This document shows, piece by piece, positions 8,538 through 13,911 of a DNA stretch of 13,911 nucleotides. The stretch is from JBJXHB01 sp046160725. Its GTDB lineage: Bacteria > Pseudomonadota > Gammaproteobacteria > Burkholderiales > Burkholderiaceae_C. The stretch is from positions 1-13,911 of the forward strand of contig JBJXHB010000202.1 of assembly GCA_046160725.1 (NCBI GenBank), given 5' to 3'. Under the pieces are notes generated by a model. That model ran no database searches and had not been told where the DNA came from. It saw nothing but the letters and a program-made list of their open reading frames with translations. Numbering within the stretch: the first letter of the stretch is position 1; the number at the start of each line of letters is the position of its first letter. The position numbers were made by a program, and so were the translations under genes.

Positions 8538-9542
8538 TCACTGCACCGTGATCTTGGCCTCGCGCACGATGCGACCCCACTTGTCGATCTCGGACGTGAG
8601 GTGGTCGGCCAGCTGCCGGGCGGTGCCGCCCAGCGCCGAGGCGCCGATGTCGCCCAGCCGCTTGCGCACGGCGGCGTCGGCCAGCGCCTCGTTGGCTGCG
8701 GTGTTCATCCGCTCCAGCACCGGCGCCGGCGTGCCCTTGGGCGCCAGCAGCGCGAACCAGGTCGACGACATCAGCCTGGGGGCCCCGATCTCGGCCATGG
8801 TGGGCACGTCCGGCAGCGCAGGCGAGCGCTTGTCCGACATGACGCCGATCGCCCGCACCCGGCCGGACTTGACCTGGCCGGCGATGCCGGGAACGAGCTG
8901 GAACATGAGCTGGATCTCGCCCGAGATCAGGTTCGTCGTCGCGTTGCCGGGGTTGGAGAACGGCACATGCACCATCTGCGCGCCGTACTCGCGCTGGAAG
9001 AACTCGCCAGCCAGATGCATGGAGCTGCCGATGCCGGTGGAGCCGTAGCTCAGCTTGCCCGGGTTGGCCTTCACATGGCGCGTGAAGTCGTCGAAGGTCT
9101 TGATGGGCAGGTCGTTGTGGACGACCAGGATGTTGGGCACGTCGGCCACCAGCACGATGGGCACGAAGTCGCGCTGCGAGTCGTAGCCCATCTGCTTGTA
9201 CCTGGCCTGGTTCACGGCCAGCGTGCCGGCCCAGGAGAACAGGAAGTGATAGCCGTCGGCAGGGTCCTTGGCCGCAGCGGTGGCGCCGATGTTGCCGTTG
9301 GCGCCCGGCTTGTTCAGGATGACGAAGTTGGCGTTCAAGCGCTTGCCGACCTCCTCGGCCAGGATGCGGGCGATGGTGTCGCCAGTGCCGCCGCCGCCGG
9401 GCGAGGGCACGGTGAGTTGGATGTTGCGGCCGGCGGCCGGCCAGTCCTGGGCCCATGCCGGCTGTGCCAGCGCGACAGCGGCCAGCATTGCGGCAACAGT
9501 GCTGCCCAGGCGTCGGGAGAAAACGGCACGATTCATGTCCAT
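8538..9542 (-). CDS. Bug/TctC-family tripartite tricarboxylate transporter substrate-binding protein
   Basis: This is a periplasmic receptor of 334 aa from the ATG at 9542, typical for Bug proteins (about 320-330). AAGGA lies four bases before 9542 and ten before the ATG at 9536, so either may be used; the frame runs upstream to 9590 without coding character. The signal peptide is basic (NRAVFSRR) then AAMLAAVALAQPAWA, with cleavage expected after Ala31 of the 9542 form. Family marks are VPSPGGGGTGDTIAR near residue 45, NKPGANGNIGA, DGYHFLF, and PKGTPAPVLERMN near the C-terminus. No TctA or TctB membrane gene is present, so this is an orphan receptor, common in Burkholderiales. It is first in the operon with the monooxygenase and probably binds that pathway's carboxylate or aromatic substrate. 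Confidence 0.93.
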   Translation of the reverse strand: MDMNRAVFSRRLGSTVAAMLAAVALAQPAWAQDWPAAGRNIQLTVPSPGGGGTGDTIARILAEEVGKRLNANFVILNKPGANGNIGATAAAKDPADGYHFLFSWAGTLAVNQARYKQMGYDSQRDFVPIVLVADVPNILVVHNDLPIKTFDDFTRHVKANPGKLSYGSTGIGSSMHLAGEFFQREYGAQMVHVPFSNPGNATTNLISGEIQLMFQLVPGIAGQVKSGRVRAIGVMSDKRSPALPDVPTMAEIGAPRLMSSTWFALLAPKGTPAPVLERMNTAANEALADAAVRKRLGDIGASALGGTARQLADHLTSEIDKWGRIVREAKITVQ

Positions 9543-9564
9543 GGCTTCCTTGTCAGGGTCGTGA

Positions 9565-9627
9565 GGTCCCGCGTTCTTCGGCGGGACCATCGGGCTGGTC
9601 GGGTACGGTCAACGGGACTCCTGTCCC
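9565..9627. promoter_or_regulatory. Dyad-rich leader/operator region upstream of the Bug gene
   Basis: The 184-base divergent gap holds a perfect 8+8 bp dyad, GGTCCCGC (9565-9572) and GCGGGACC (9581-9588), and a 5+5 bp dyad, GGGAC (9614-9618) and GTCCC (9623-9627). All four arms share GGGAC or its complement. A further dyad, CCGACC (9684-9689) and GGTCGG (9693-9698), lies nearer the plus-strand gene. On the minus strand TTGACC (9612-9607) could be a -35 box, but the matching -10 (TGGTCC) is poor. The first dyad lies in the leader of the Bug mRNA and could act as a hairpin or as a repressor site. Confidence 0.4.
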
Positions 9628-9726
9628 TAGGCAAACGGGCGTCCTTGTCGTTGAATGCCGGCACACCGCGCCCGCAGCGTACACCGACCACCGGTCGGCG
9701 CTGGCACCGGGCTTGAAAGGATCCAC

Positions 9727-10101
9727 ATGCCATCGCCCGCACTCACCATCAAGGTCTTTGGCGCCTATGCCATGGTGGCCGGCACGGGCCTGCTGCTGGC
9801 GCCGGCCCTGGCCCTGGCGCCACTGGGCATCGCAGCGCCCCAGGAGGTGTGGATCCGGGTGGTCGGCGCCCTGGCCATGGTGGTCGGCTACTACTACTGG
9901 GCCTGCGGCGCGGCCGGCGCCACCGCGTTCTTCCGGGCAAGCGTGCACGGGCGCCTGGCCTTCTGCCTGTTGTGCCTGGGTCTGGTGACGCTCGCCGGCG
10001 CGCCGATTCAGCTGATGGTCTTCGGCCTGGTGGACGTACTGGGGGCGGCGTGGACGGCCATGGCGCTGCGTGGTGCCCAGCGGGCAGCGGCTGGCGCGTG
10101 A
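9727..10101 (+). CDS. Small multi-pass membrane protein, function unknown
   Basis: This predicted inner-membrane protein of 124 aa has four hydrophobic segments at about 7-34, 41-64, 74-92 and 94-114, joined by very short loops. The ATG at 9727 is preceded by AAAGGA five bases upstream, a good ribosome binding site; the frame also opens at 9655, but that extension is basic and unlike the rest. WIRVVGALAMVVGYYYWACG in the second helix is aromatic-rich, and the cysteines fall in helices 2 and 3. No catalytic motif is visible and I do not recognise the family. It is transcribed away from the Bug operon and towards the RraA-like gene, alone. It may be a general-purpose membrane protein unrelated to its neighbours. 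Confidence 0.75.
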   Translation: MPSPALTIKVFGAYAMVAGTGLLLAPALALAPLGIAAPQEVWIRVVGALAMVVGYYYWACGAAGATAFFRASVHGRLAFCLLCLGLVTLAGAPIQLMVFGLVDVLGAAWTAMALRGAQRAAAGA

Positions 10102-10208
10102 AGCTCCTGCCGCGCCTAAGCTTCAAGCGAGACGACGGTGGACATCTCAATGGCCCGCAAGGAGAACGTCTCTGTCCCTCGGCTTCACGGGATGGGCGCG
10201 AATCCGCA

Positions 10209-10862
10209 TCAGAACTTGCCGAACTTCAGGTAGGCGTCCACCGGGTCCATGCCGCCGCGGATGGCCTCGCGCACGGCGTTCTCGGTCACAGCCACCTCCT
10301 CGGTGCGGCTCACCACCTCGGCCGCGATTTCGCTCGGGATCAGCACGACGCCGTCGCGGTCGCCGATCAGGTAGTCGCCGCTGCGGATGGTGACGCGGCC
10401 GATGGTGATGGGCTCGCCGAAGCGGTCGATCTCCGGCACCCAGCGGCCGGCCACGTCGCTGGGGGTGAAGAACGAGTGGAACACCGGGAAGCCCTGCGCC
10501 AGGATGAAGTCGCAGTCGCGGCAACCACCATCCACGACATAGCCGAGCACGCCCTTGTTCTGCAGCGTCTCGGCCGACAGCTCGCCCATCAGGGCCACCT
10601 CGTGGTTGTTCGGCTGGCACACCACCACATGGCCGGCCGGCGCGCGTGACAGCACCGTGGTCCAGCCCAGCAGGGTGTCGTGCCGGCTCTTGGTGCGGTC
10701 CATGCGGCCACTGCAGGTCCAGACCGGTCCGGCCAGCTTGCGCGTCGCATCCAGCGGCCGGATCTCATGCGGCAGCACCACGTCGTCATGGCCCATCGCG
10801 CGCAGCACATCGTGCACGGCGCTGGCATACAGCTTGAGCAGGCGTTGGGTGAGGTCGTCCAT
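10209..10862 (-). CDS. RraA-family aldolase-like protein (HMG/CHA aldolase fold)
   Basis: This is a soluble protein of 217 aa in the RraA/demethylmenaquinone-methyltransferase-like fold. GELSAETLQNKGVLGYVVDG (93-112) followed by GCRD, with R115 and D116, is the conserved metal and pyruvate site of class II 4-hydroxy-4-methyl-2-oxoglutarate/4-carboxy-4-hydroxy-2-oxoadipate aldolases. These enzymes cleave their substrates to pyruvate plus a keto acid, and decarboxylate oxaloacetate. GDRDGVVLIP (167-176) is the second family signature. True RraA (RNase E inhibitor) is about 160 aa and lacks the C-terminal tail seen here, so an enzymatic role is more likely. The ribosome binding site is weak (GGATCC). 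It is last in the minus-strand operon, 57 bases after the oxidoreductase, so pathway aldol cleavage is a reasonable inference; the substrate is unknown. Confidence 0.88.
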   Translation of the reverse strand: MDDLTQRLLKLYASAVHDVLRAMGHDDVVLPHEIRPLDATRKLAGPVWTCSGRMDRTKSRHDTLLGWTTVLSRAPAGHVVVCQPNNHEVALMGELSAETLQNKGVLGYVVDGGCRDCDFILAQGFPVFHSFFTPSDVAGRWVPEIDRFGEPITIGRVTIRSGDYLIGDRDGVVLIPSEIAAEVVSRTEEVAVTENAVREAIRGGMDPVDAYLKFGKF

Positions 10863-10919
10863 GTCGAGGATCCGGCTGGGTGGGGCTTCAGAGGCAGGTC
10901 CGCAGGTCGCACGGGGGCA

Positions 10920-11819
10920 TCAACGCGGCACCAGCTTGGCACCGGTCAGCTGTTCCTGCGCCTCGACCAGCGACGGCACGTACTTGCGGCCATGGCCCAA
11001 CGCGCTGGCCAGGGCCAGGCTCTGGTGCACCGCCTCGCCGACGATGCTGGGCGCGCCCAGGCCCTCGGCCAGGTGGGTGTAGTAGCGCACGTCCTTGCGC
11101 GCGTTGTCGAGCTCGAACTTCAGCCCGTCCATCTGGCCGGTCAGGGTCTTGGCCATGGCCTGGAACAGGCCGTTGTTGACCGGCCCGGCGCTGATCAGGT
11201 CGACCAGCTTGCGCACGTCCACGCCGCTGCGCTGGCCGACGGCGAAGGCCTCGGCAGTGGCGGTGCAGATGGCCTGCGCGATGAAGTTGTTCAGCAGCTT
11301 GATGATGTGGCCGGCGCCGGGCGCGCCCATGTGGAACACGTTCTCGGCAAAGGCGCGCAGCACCGGCTCGACCGCGGCGAAGTCATCGGCCTCGGCGCCG
11401 ACCATCACGTTGAGCCGCCCGGCCTCGGCCTCCACCGGCGTGCGCGACAGCGGCGCGTCGATGAAGCGCACGCCCTGGGCGGCGCAGTGCTCGCGCAGGC
11501 GCGCGCTGGAGTCCGGCTCGCTGGTCGAGCAATCGACGATGCGCAAGCCCGGCGCGGCGCCGGCCAGCAGGCCCGATGCGCCCAGCACCACCGCCTCGAC
11601 CTGTGGCGAGCCGGTGACGCAGATGAAGACCAGGCCGCAGCGGCGCGCCAGGGTCGCGGCGTCGGCCACCTCGGTGGCGCCGGCAGCCAGCAGGTCGGCC
11701 ACGCGCTCGCGGTTGCGGTGCACCGTCAGCGCCACGGCATGACCCTTGGCGATGAGGTTGCGCGCCATGCCGTGGCCCATGAGGCCGCTGGCACCGATGA
11801 ATCCGATGGTCGTGTTCAT
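10920..11819 (-). CDS. 3-hydroxyisobutyrate-dehydrogenase-family NAD(P)-dependent oxidoreductase
   Basis: This beta-hydroxyacid dehydrogenase of 299 aa (family norm 290-300) would oxidise a 3-hydroxy acid or reduce a semialdehyde. The ATG at 11819 is chosen for AGGAG six bases upstream. The N-terminal Rossmann site is IGFIGASGLMGHGMARN (5-21). The substrate loop is DAPLSRTPVEAEAGRL (121-136). Catalytic Lys174 lies in GAGHIIKLLNN (168-178). Two features differ from the textbook family: the nucleotide loop is GASGLMG rather than GLGxMG, and the substrate loop has SRT where most members have SGG. This points to a subgroup with different substrate preference from HIBADH, GarR or GlxR. It lies 22 bases after the SDR gene and 57 before the RraA-like gene, an evident operon. 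Confidence 0.9.
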   Translation of the reverse strand: MNTTIGFIGASGLMGHGMARNLIAKGHAVALTVHRNRERVADLLAAGATEVADAATLARRCGLVFICVTGSPQVEAVVLGASGLLAGAAPGLRIVDCSTSEPDSSARLREHCAAQGVRFIDAPLSRTPVEAEAGRLNVMVGAEADDFAAVEPVLRAFAENVFHMGAPGAGHIIKLLNNFIAQAICTATAEAFAVGQRSGVDVRKLVDLISAGPVNNGLFQAMAKTLTGQMDGLKFELDNARKDVRYYTHLAEGLGAPSIVGEAVHQSLALASALGHGRKYVPSLVEAQEQLTGAKLVPR

Positions 11820-11841
11820 GGAGTGCTCCTGGCCCGCGGCA

Positions 11842-12600
11842 TCAGCCACGGCCGACGAAGGGCATCTTGGTCGCCATTACATTGACGAACAGCATGTTGG
11901 CCGACAGCGGCATGCGCGCCATCGTCATGAAGGCGTCGACGACGCACTGCAGGTCCATCCGCGGCTCGGGCCGCATGCTGCCGTCGGCCTGGGGCACGCC
12001 ATTGACCATGCGCGCCGTCATCTCGCTGGCGGCATTGCCGATGTCGATCTGGCCGACCGCGATGTCGAACGGGCGGCCGTCCAGCGCGGCGGTGCGGGTC
12101 AGGCCCGACACCGCATGCTTGGTGGCGGTGTAGGCGATGCTGCCGGGCCGCGGCGCATAGGCGCTGATGCTGCCGTTGTTGATGATGCGCCCGCCCTGCG
12201 GCACCTGCGCCTTCATCAGCCGGAAGGCGTTGGACAGGCAATAGAACGCGCCGTTCAGGTTGACGTCCACGATCTGGCGCCACTCCTCCGGCGTCACCAG
12301 GTCCGGCGATTTGGAGGCCAGGCCGCCGCCGGCGTTGTTGAACAGCAGGTCCAGGCGGCCGAAGCGCGCCTGCACGGCGTCGAACGCGGCCGTGACCTGC
12401 CGGTCGTCGCCGACGTTGCACGGCAGGGCCAGCGCGCGACCGGCGGCGTCACCGGCGGCCGCGACGGTGGCCTGCAGCGCCTCGGCCCGGCGGCCCATCA
12501 GGGCCACGCTCCAGCCCTCCTTCAGCAAGGCCAGGGCGCTGGCCTGGCCGATGCCGGAGCCGGCGCCGGTGACGATGGCAACTTGAGACGAGGTGGTCAT
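11842..12600 (-). CDS. Short-chain dehydrogenase/reductase (classical SDR)
   Basis: This NAD(P)-dependent oxidoreductase of 252 aa has the classical SDR size. TGAGSGIG (11-18) binds the cofactor and NNAG (88-91) stabilises the sheet. The full catalytic tetrad is present: N114, S144, Y157 and K161 (YTATK). GRRAEA (37-42), with arginines after the second strand, hints at NADP(H) preference. The ATG at 12600 follows AGGAGG by ten bases. The C-terminal part (QIDIGNAASEMTARM) is typical of SDRs that lack the usual PG motif after the catalytic lysine. It is the first gene of the minus-strand operon with the HIBADH-like and RraA-like genes and diverges from the iron-type alcohol dehydrogenase. A role in oxidising a hydroxyl of the pathway substrate is inferred. 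Confidence 0.92.
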   Translation of the reverse strand: MTTSSQVAIVTGAGSGIGQASALALLKEGWSVALMGRRAEALQATVAAAGDAAGRALALPCNVGDDRQVTAAFDAVQARFGRLDLLFNNAGGGLASKSPDLVTPEEWRQIVDVNLNGAFYCLSNAFRLMKAQVPQGGRIINNGSISAYAPRPGSIAYTATKHAVSGLTRTAALDGRPFDIAVGQIDIGNAASEMTARMVNGVPQADGSMRPEPRMDLQCVVDAFMTMARMPLSANMLFVNVMATKMPFVGRG

Positions 12601-12681
12601 GAGCAAGGGCCCTCCTGGTGGCCGTGAATGGGTTTCGGAAGCGGGCGTCGGCCGCCGGCCGCACAACGGTCGGTGGCTACA

Positions 12682-12697
12682 CTGGTTCGACAACCAG
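12682..12697. promoter_or_regulatory. Operator-like dyad in divergent promoter
   Basis: CTGGTT (12682-12687) and AACCAG (12692-12697) form a perfect 6+6 bp inverted repeat with a CGAC spacer. It lies in the 116-base gap between the SDR and iron-alcohol-dehydrogenase genes and ends 19 bases before the latter's ATG. The core GGT-N6-ACC is compatible with FadR-type GntR operators, whose general form is GT-N(0-7)-AC within a longer dyad. No other gene in the right block encodes a regulator, so the cognate protein is unknown. No clear -10/-35 pair is visible. Confidence 0.4.
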
Positions 12698-12716
12698 ACT
12701 CATCCAGAAGCGACCC

Positions 12717-13844
12717 ATGCCGATCCTGTCCTACCTGACGACCACCCACTTCGACTTCGGTGCCATCAAGATGCTGGCACCGGAACTGGCCCGCCTGGGA
12801 GTGAAGCGCCCCTTGGTCGTGACCGACAAGGGCGTGCGCGCCGCCGGCCTGCTGGAGCGGGTGCTGGCCGCGATGGCCAGCCCGGACGCAGCGGTGTTCG
12901 ACGACACGCCGGGCAACCCGACCGAGGCCGCCACGCTGGCCGCGCTGGCGCAATATCAGGCGCAGGGCTGCGACGGCGTTGTCTGCCTGGGCGGCGGCTC
13001 GTCCATGGACCTGGGCAAGTCGGTGGCACTGTTGGCCGTCTCCGGCCTGCCGCTGGCGCAATACGACCCGCTGAAAGGCGGCGGAAAGCACATCAAGGGC
13101 GTGGCGCCGGTGATCTGCGTGCCGACCACGGCCGGCACCGGCAGCGAGGTGTCGGTGGGCGTGGTGATCATCCTGGAGCAGGGCCACAAGCTGACCGTGG
13201 CCAGCCCGCAGCTGATCCCGCGGGTGGCGATCTGCGACCCGGAACTGACGCTGGGCCTGCCGCCGCTGCTGACCGCGGCCACCGGCATGGACGCCATCAC
13301 GCACTGCATAGAGGCCTTCCTCACGCCGCAGGTCAACCCGCCGGCCGAGGGCGTGGCGCTGGACGGCCTGTGGCGCGGCTGGCGCGCCATCGAGGCCGCG
13401 GTGCACCACGGCGCCACCGACCGCGACGCGCGCTGGCAGATGATGATGGCCTCCACCGAGGGCGCGATGGCCTTCGTCAAGGGGCTGGGCGCGGTTCATT
13501 CGATGAGCCATGTGGTCGGCGCGCGCCACGAGCTGCGGGCCCACCACGGCACGCTCAATGCCGTGATCCTGCCCAGCGTGCTGCGCTTCAATGCCGAGGT
13601 CTGCGCCGACAAATACGTGCGCCTGCGTCAGGCCATGGGTCTGGACGCCGGGACCGACATCGCGGCCGCCATCGAGGCGCGCAACGCCGCCATCGGCCTG
13701 CCGCGTGGGCTGGCCCAGATGGGTGTCACGCCGGCCATGATCCCGGAGCTGGTGCCGGTGGCCCTGGCCGACCTGGCCCACTTCGGCTGCCCGCGCAAAC
13801 CGTCGGCCGACGACTACGCGCAGCTGTACGCGCAGGCGATGTAG
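12717..13844 (+). CDS. Iron-type alcohol dehydrogenase, 4-hydroxybutyrate-dehydrogenase-like
   Basis: This group III NAD(P)-dependent alcohol dehydrogenase has 375 aa, typical of the family (about 380). The nucleotide-binding GGGSSMD is at 92-98 and PTTAGTGSEV at 136-145. The four metal ligands are in place: D192 and H196 (GMDAITH), H261 (VHSMSH) and H277 (HHGTLN). DFGAIKML, VTDKGVRAAG, FDDTPGNPTEA and DPELTLGLP recall the 4-hydroxybutyrate dehydrogenase of Cupriavidus as I remember it, so that activity or a related omega-hydroxy acid oxidation is likely. The ATG at 12717 has only a weak AGAAG upstream; earlier in-frame starts back to 12618 lack family similarity. It is divergent from the SDR operon and probably shares its regulation. 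Confidence 0.92.
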   Translation: MPILSYLTTTHFDFGAIKMLAPELARLGVKRPLVVTDKGVRAAGLLERVLAAMASPDAAVFDDTPGNPTEAATLAALAQYQAQGCDGVVCLGGGSSMDLGKSVALLAVSGLPLAQYDPLKGGGKHIKGVAPVICVPTTAGTGSEVSVGVVIILEQGHKLTVASPQLIPRVAICDPELTLGLPPLLTAATGMDAITHCIEAFLTPQVNPPAEGVALDGLWRGWRAIEAAVHHGATDRDARWQMMMASTEGAMAFVKGLGAVHSMSHVVGARHELRAHHGTLNAVILPSVLRFNAEVCADKYVRLRQAMGLDAGTDIAAAIEARNAAIGLPRGLAQMGVTPAMIPELVPVALADLAHFGCPRKPSADDYAQLYAQAM

Positions 13845-13888
13845 GCGCCCCGTGAGGGCCTTCGAGGCGCCGGGTGGTGTCTTCGGCC

Positions 13889-13908
13889 GGCCCTGCGGGC
13901 CTTGACTT
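13889..13908 (+). terminator. Possible weak terminator hairpin after the iron-type ADH
   Basis: GGCCC (13889-13893), loop TGC, GGGCC (13897-13901) is a perfect 5-bp GC stem, followed by TTGACTT, a poor T-tract. It lies 45 bases after the stop codon, close to the window end. The short stem and interrupted T-tract make this a weak call. Confidence 0.3.
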
Positions 13909-13911
13909 TGC

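Noticed and set aside
8118..9716. Long plus-strand open frame opposite the monooxygenase and Bug genes
   Set aside because: Low-complexity H/R/G/A translation with no motifs. The minus strand carries clear Rossmann and Bug signatures.
10120..10211. Two tiny minus-strand ORFs after the RraA stop (starting at TGATG, then MSTVVSLEA)
   Set aside because: They considered as a decayed downstream gene, but 20 and 9 codons are too short to support any identification.
10151..10234. Short plus-strand ORF beginning MARKENVSVPRL in the convergent gap
   Set aside because: It has only 27 codons and no ribosome binding site, and it runs into the end of the RraA-like gene. The 107-base gap shows no strong hairpin and no family similarity.
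12597..13781. Long minus-strand frame opposite the iron-type ADH
   Set aside because: It is antisense to a gene with all metal ligands and cofactor motifs; the translation is compositionally biased and motif-free.

Overview
The window is about 13.9 kb of GC-rich proteobacterial DNA carrying small-molecule uptake and catabolism genes. From about 3.6 kb rightward, high GC, an orphan Bug-type solute receptor and a 4-hydroxybutyrate-dehydrogenase-like enzyme suggest a betaproteobacterium of the Burkholderiales. This is an inference from gene content and codon flavour, with no phylogeny behind it. The left 3.4 kb is visibly less GC-rich in the lines I counted and carries a REP-like palindrome not seen elsewhere here, so it may have a different ancestry.

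Left block (1-5811): a complete CUT1-type carbohydrate ABC importer. The substrate-binding protein and two permeases lie on the minus strand. The MalK/UgpC-like ATPase is divergent on the plus strand, followed with overlaps by a gluconokinase (gntK) and a DgoR-like FadR/GntR regulator. The reading is uptake of a sugar, polyol or sugar acid with a gluconate 6-phosphorylation step and a sugar-acid-type repressor. Two copies of a GTAG-footed palindrome sit at 3' ends inside and after the binding-protein/permease operon.

Middle block (5825-9542): a long hairpin separates the regulator from a convergent minus-strand operon. In transcription order this is a Bug-family periplasmic receptor, a class-B-like flavin monooxygenase, and a fused CMD/AhpD-type peroxidase gene interrupted by one in-frame TAG. 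A dyad-rich leader (9565-9627) precedes the Bug gene. A small four-helix membrane protein is divergent from it (9727-10101).

Right block (10209-13844): a minus-strand operon of a short-chain dehydrogenase, a 3-hydroxyisobutyrate-dehydrogenase-family oxidoreductase and an RraA-like aldolase. An iron-type alcohol dehydrogenase diverges from it across a 116-bp intergenic region with a 6+6 bp operator-like dyad. This looks like a catabolic set for a hydroxy or oxo acid, with aldol cleavage to a pyruvate-type product; the substrate cannot be read from the sequence.

I see no tRNA, rRNA, CRISPR array, transposase or phage gene. No clearly new multi-gene system is evident. The strongest oddities are the nonsense-interrupted CMD-peroxidase fusion, the REP-like pair beside the permease starts and ends, and the composition shift near the start of the ATPase gene.
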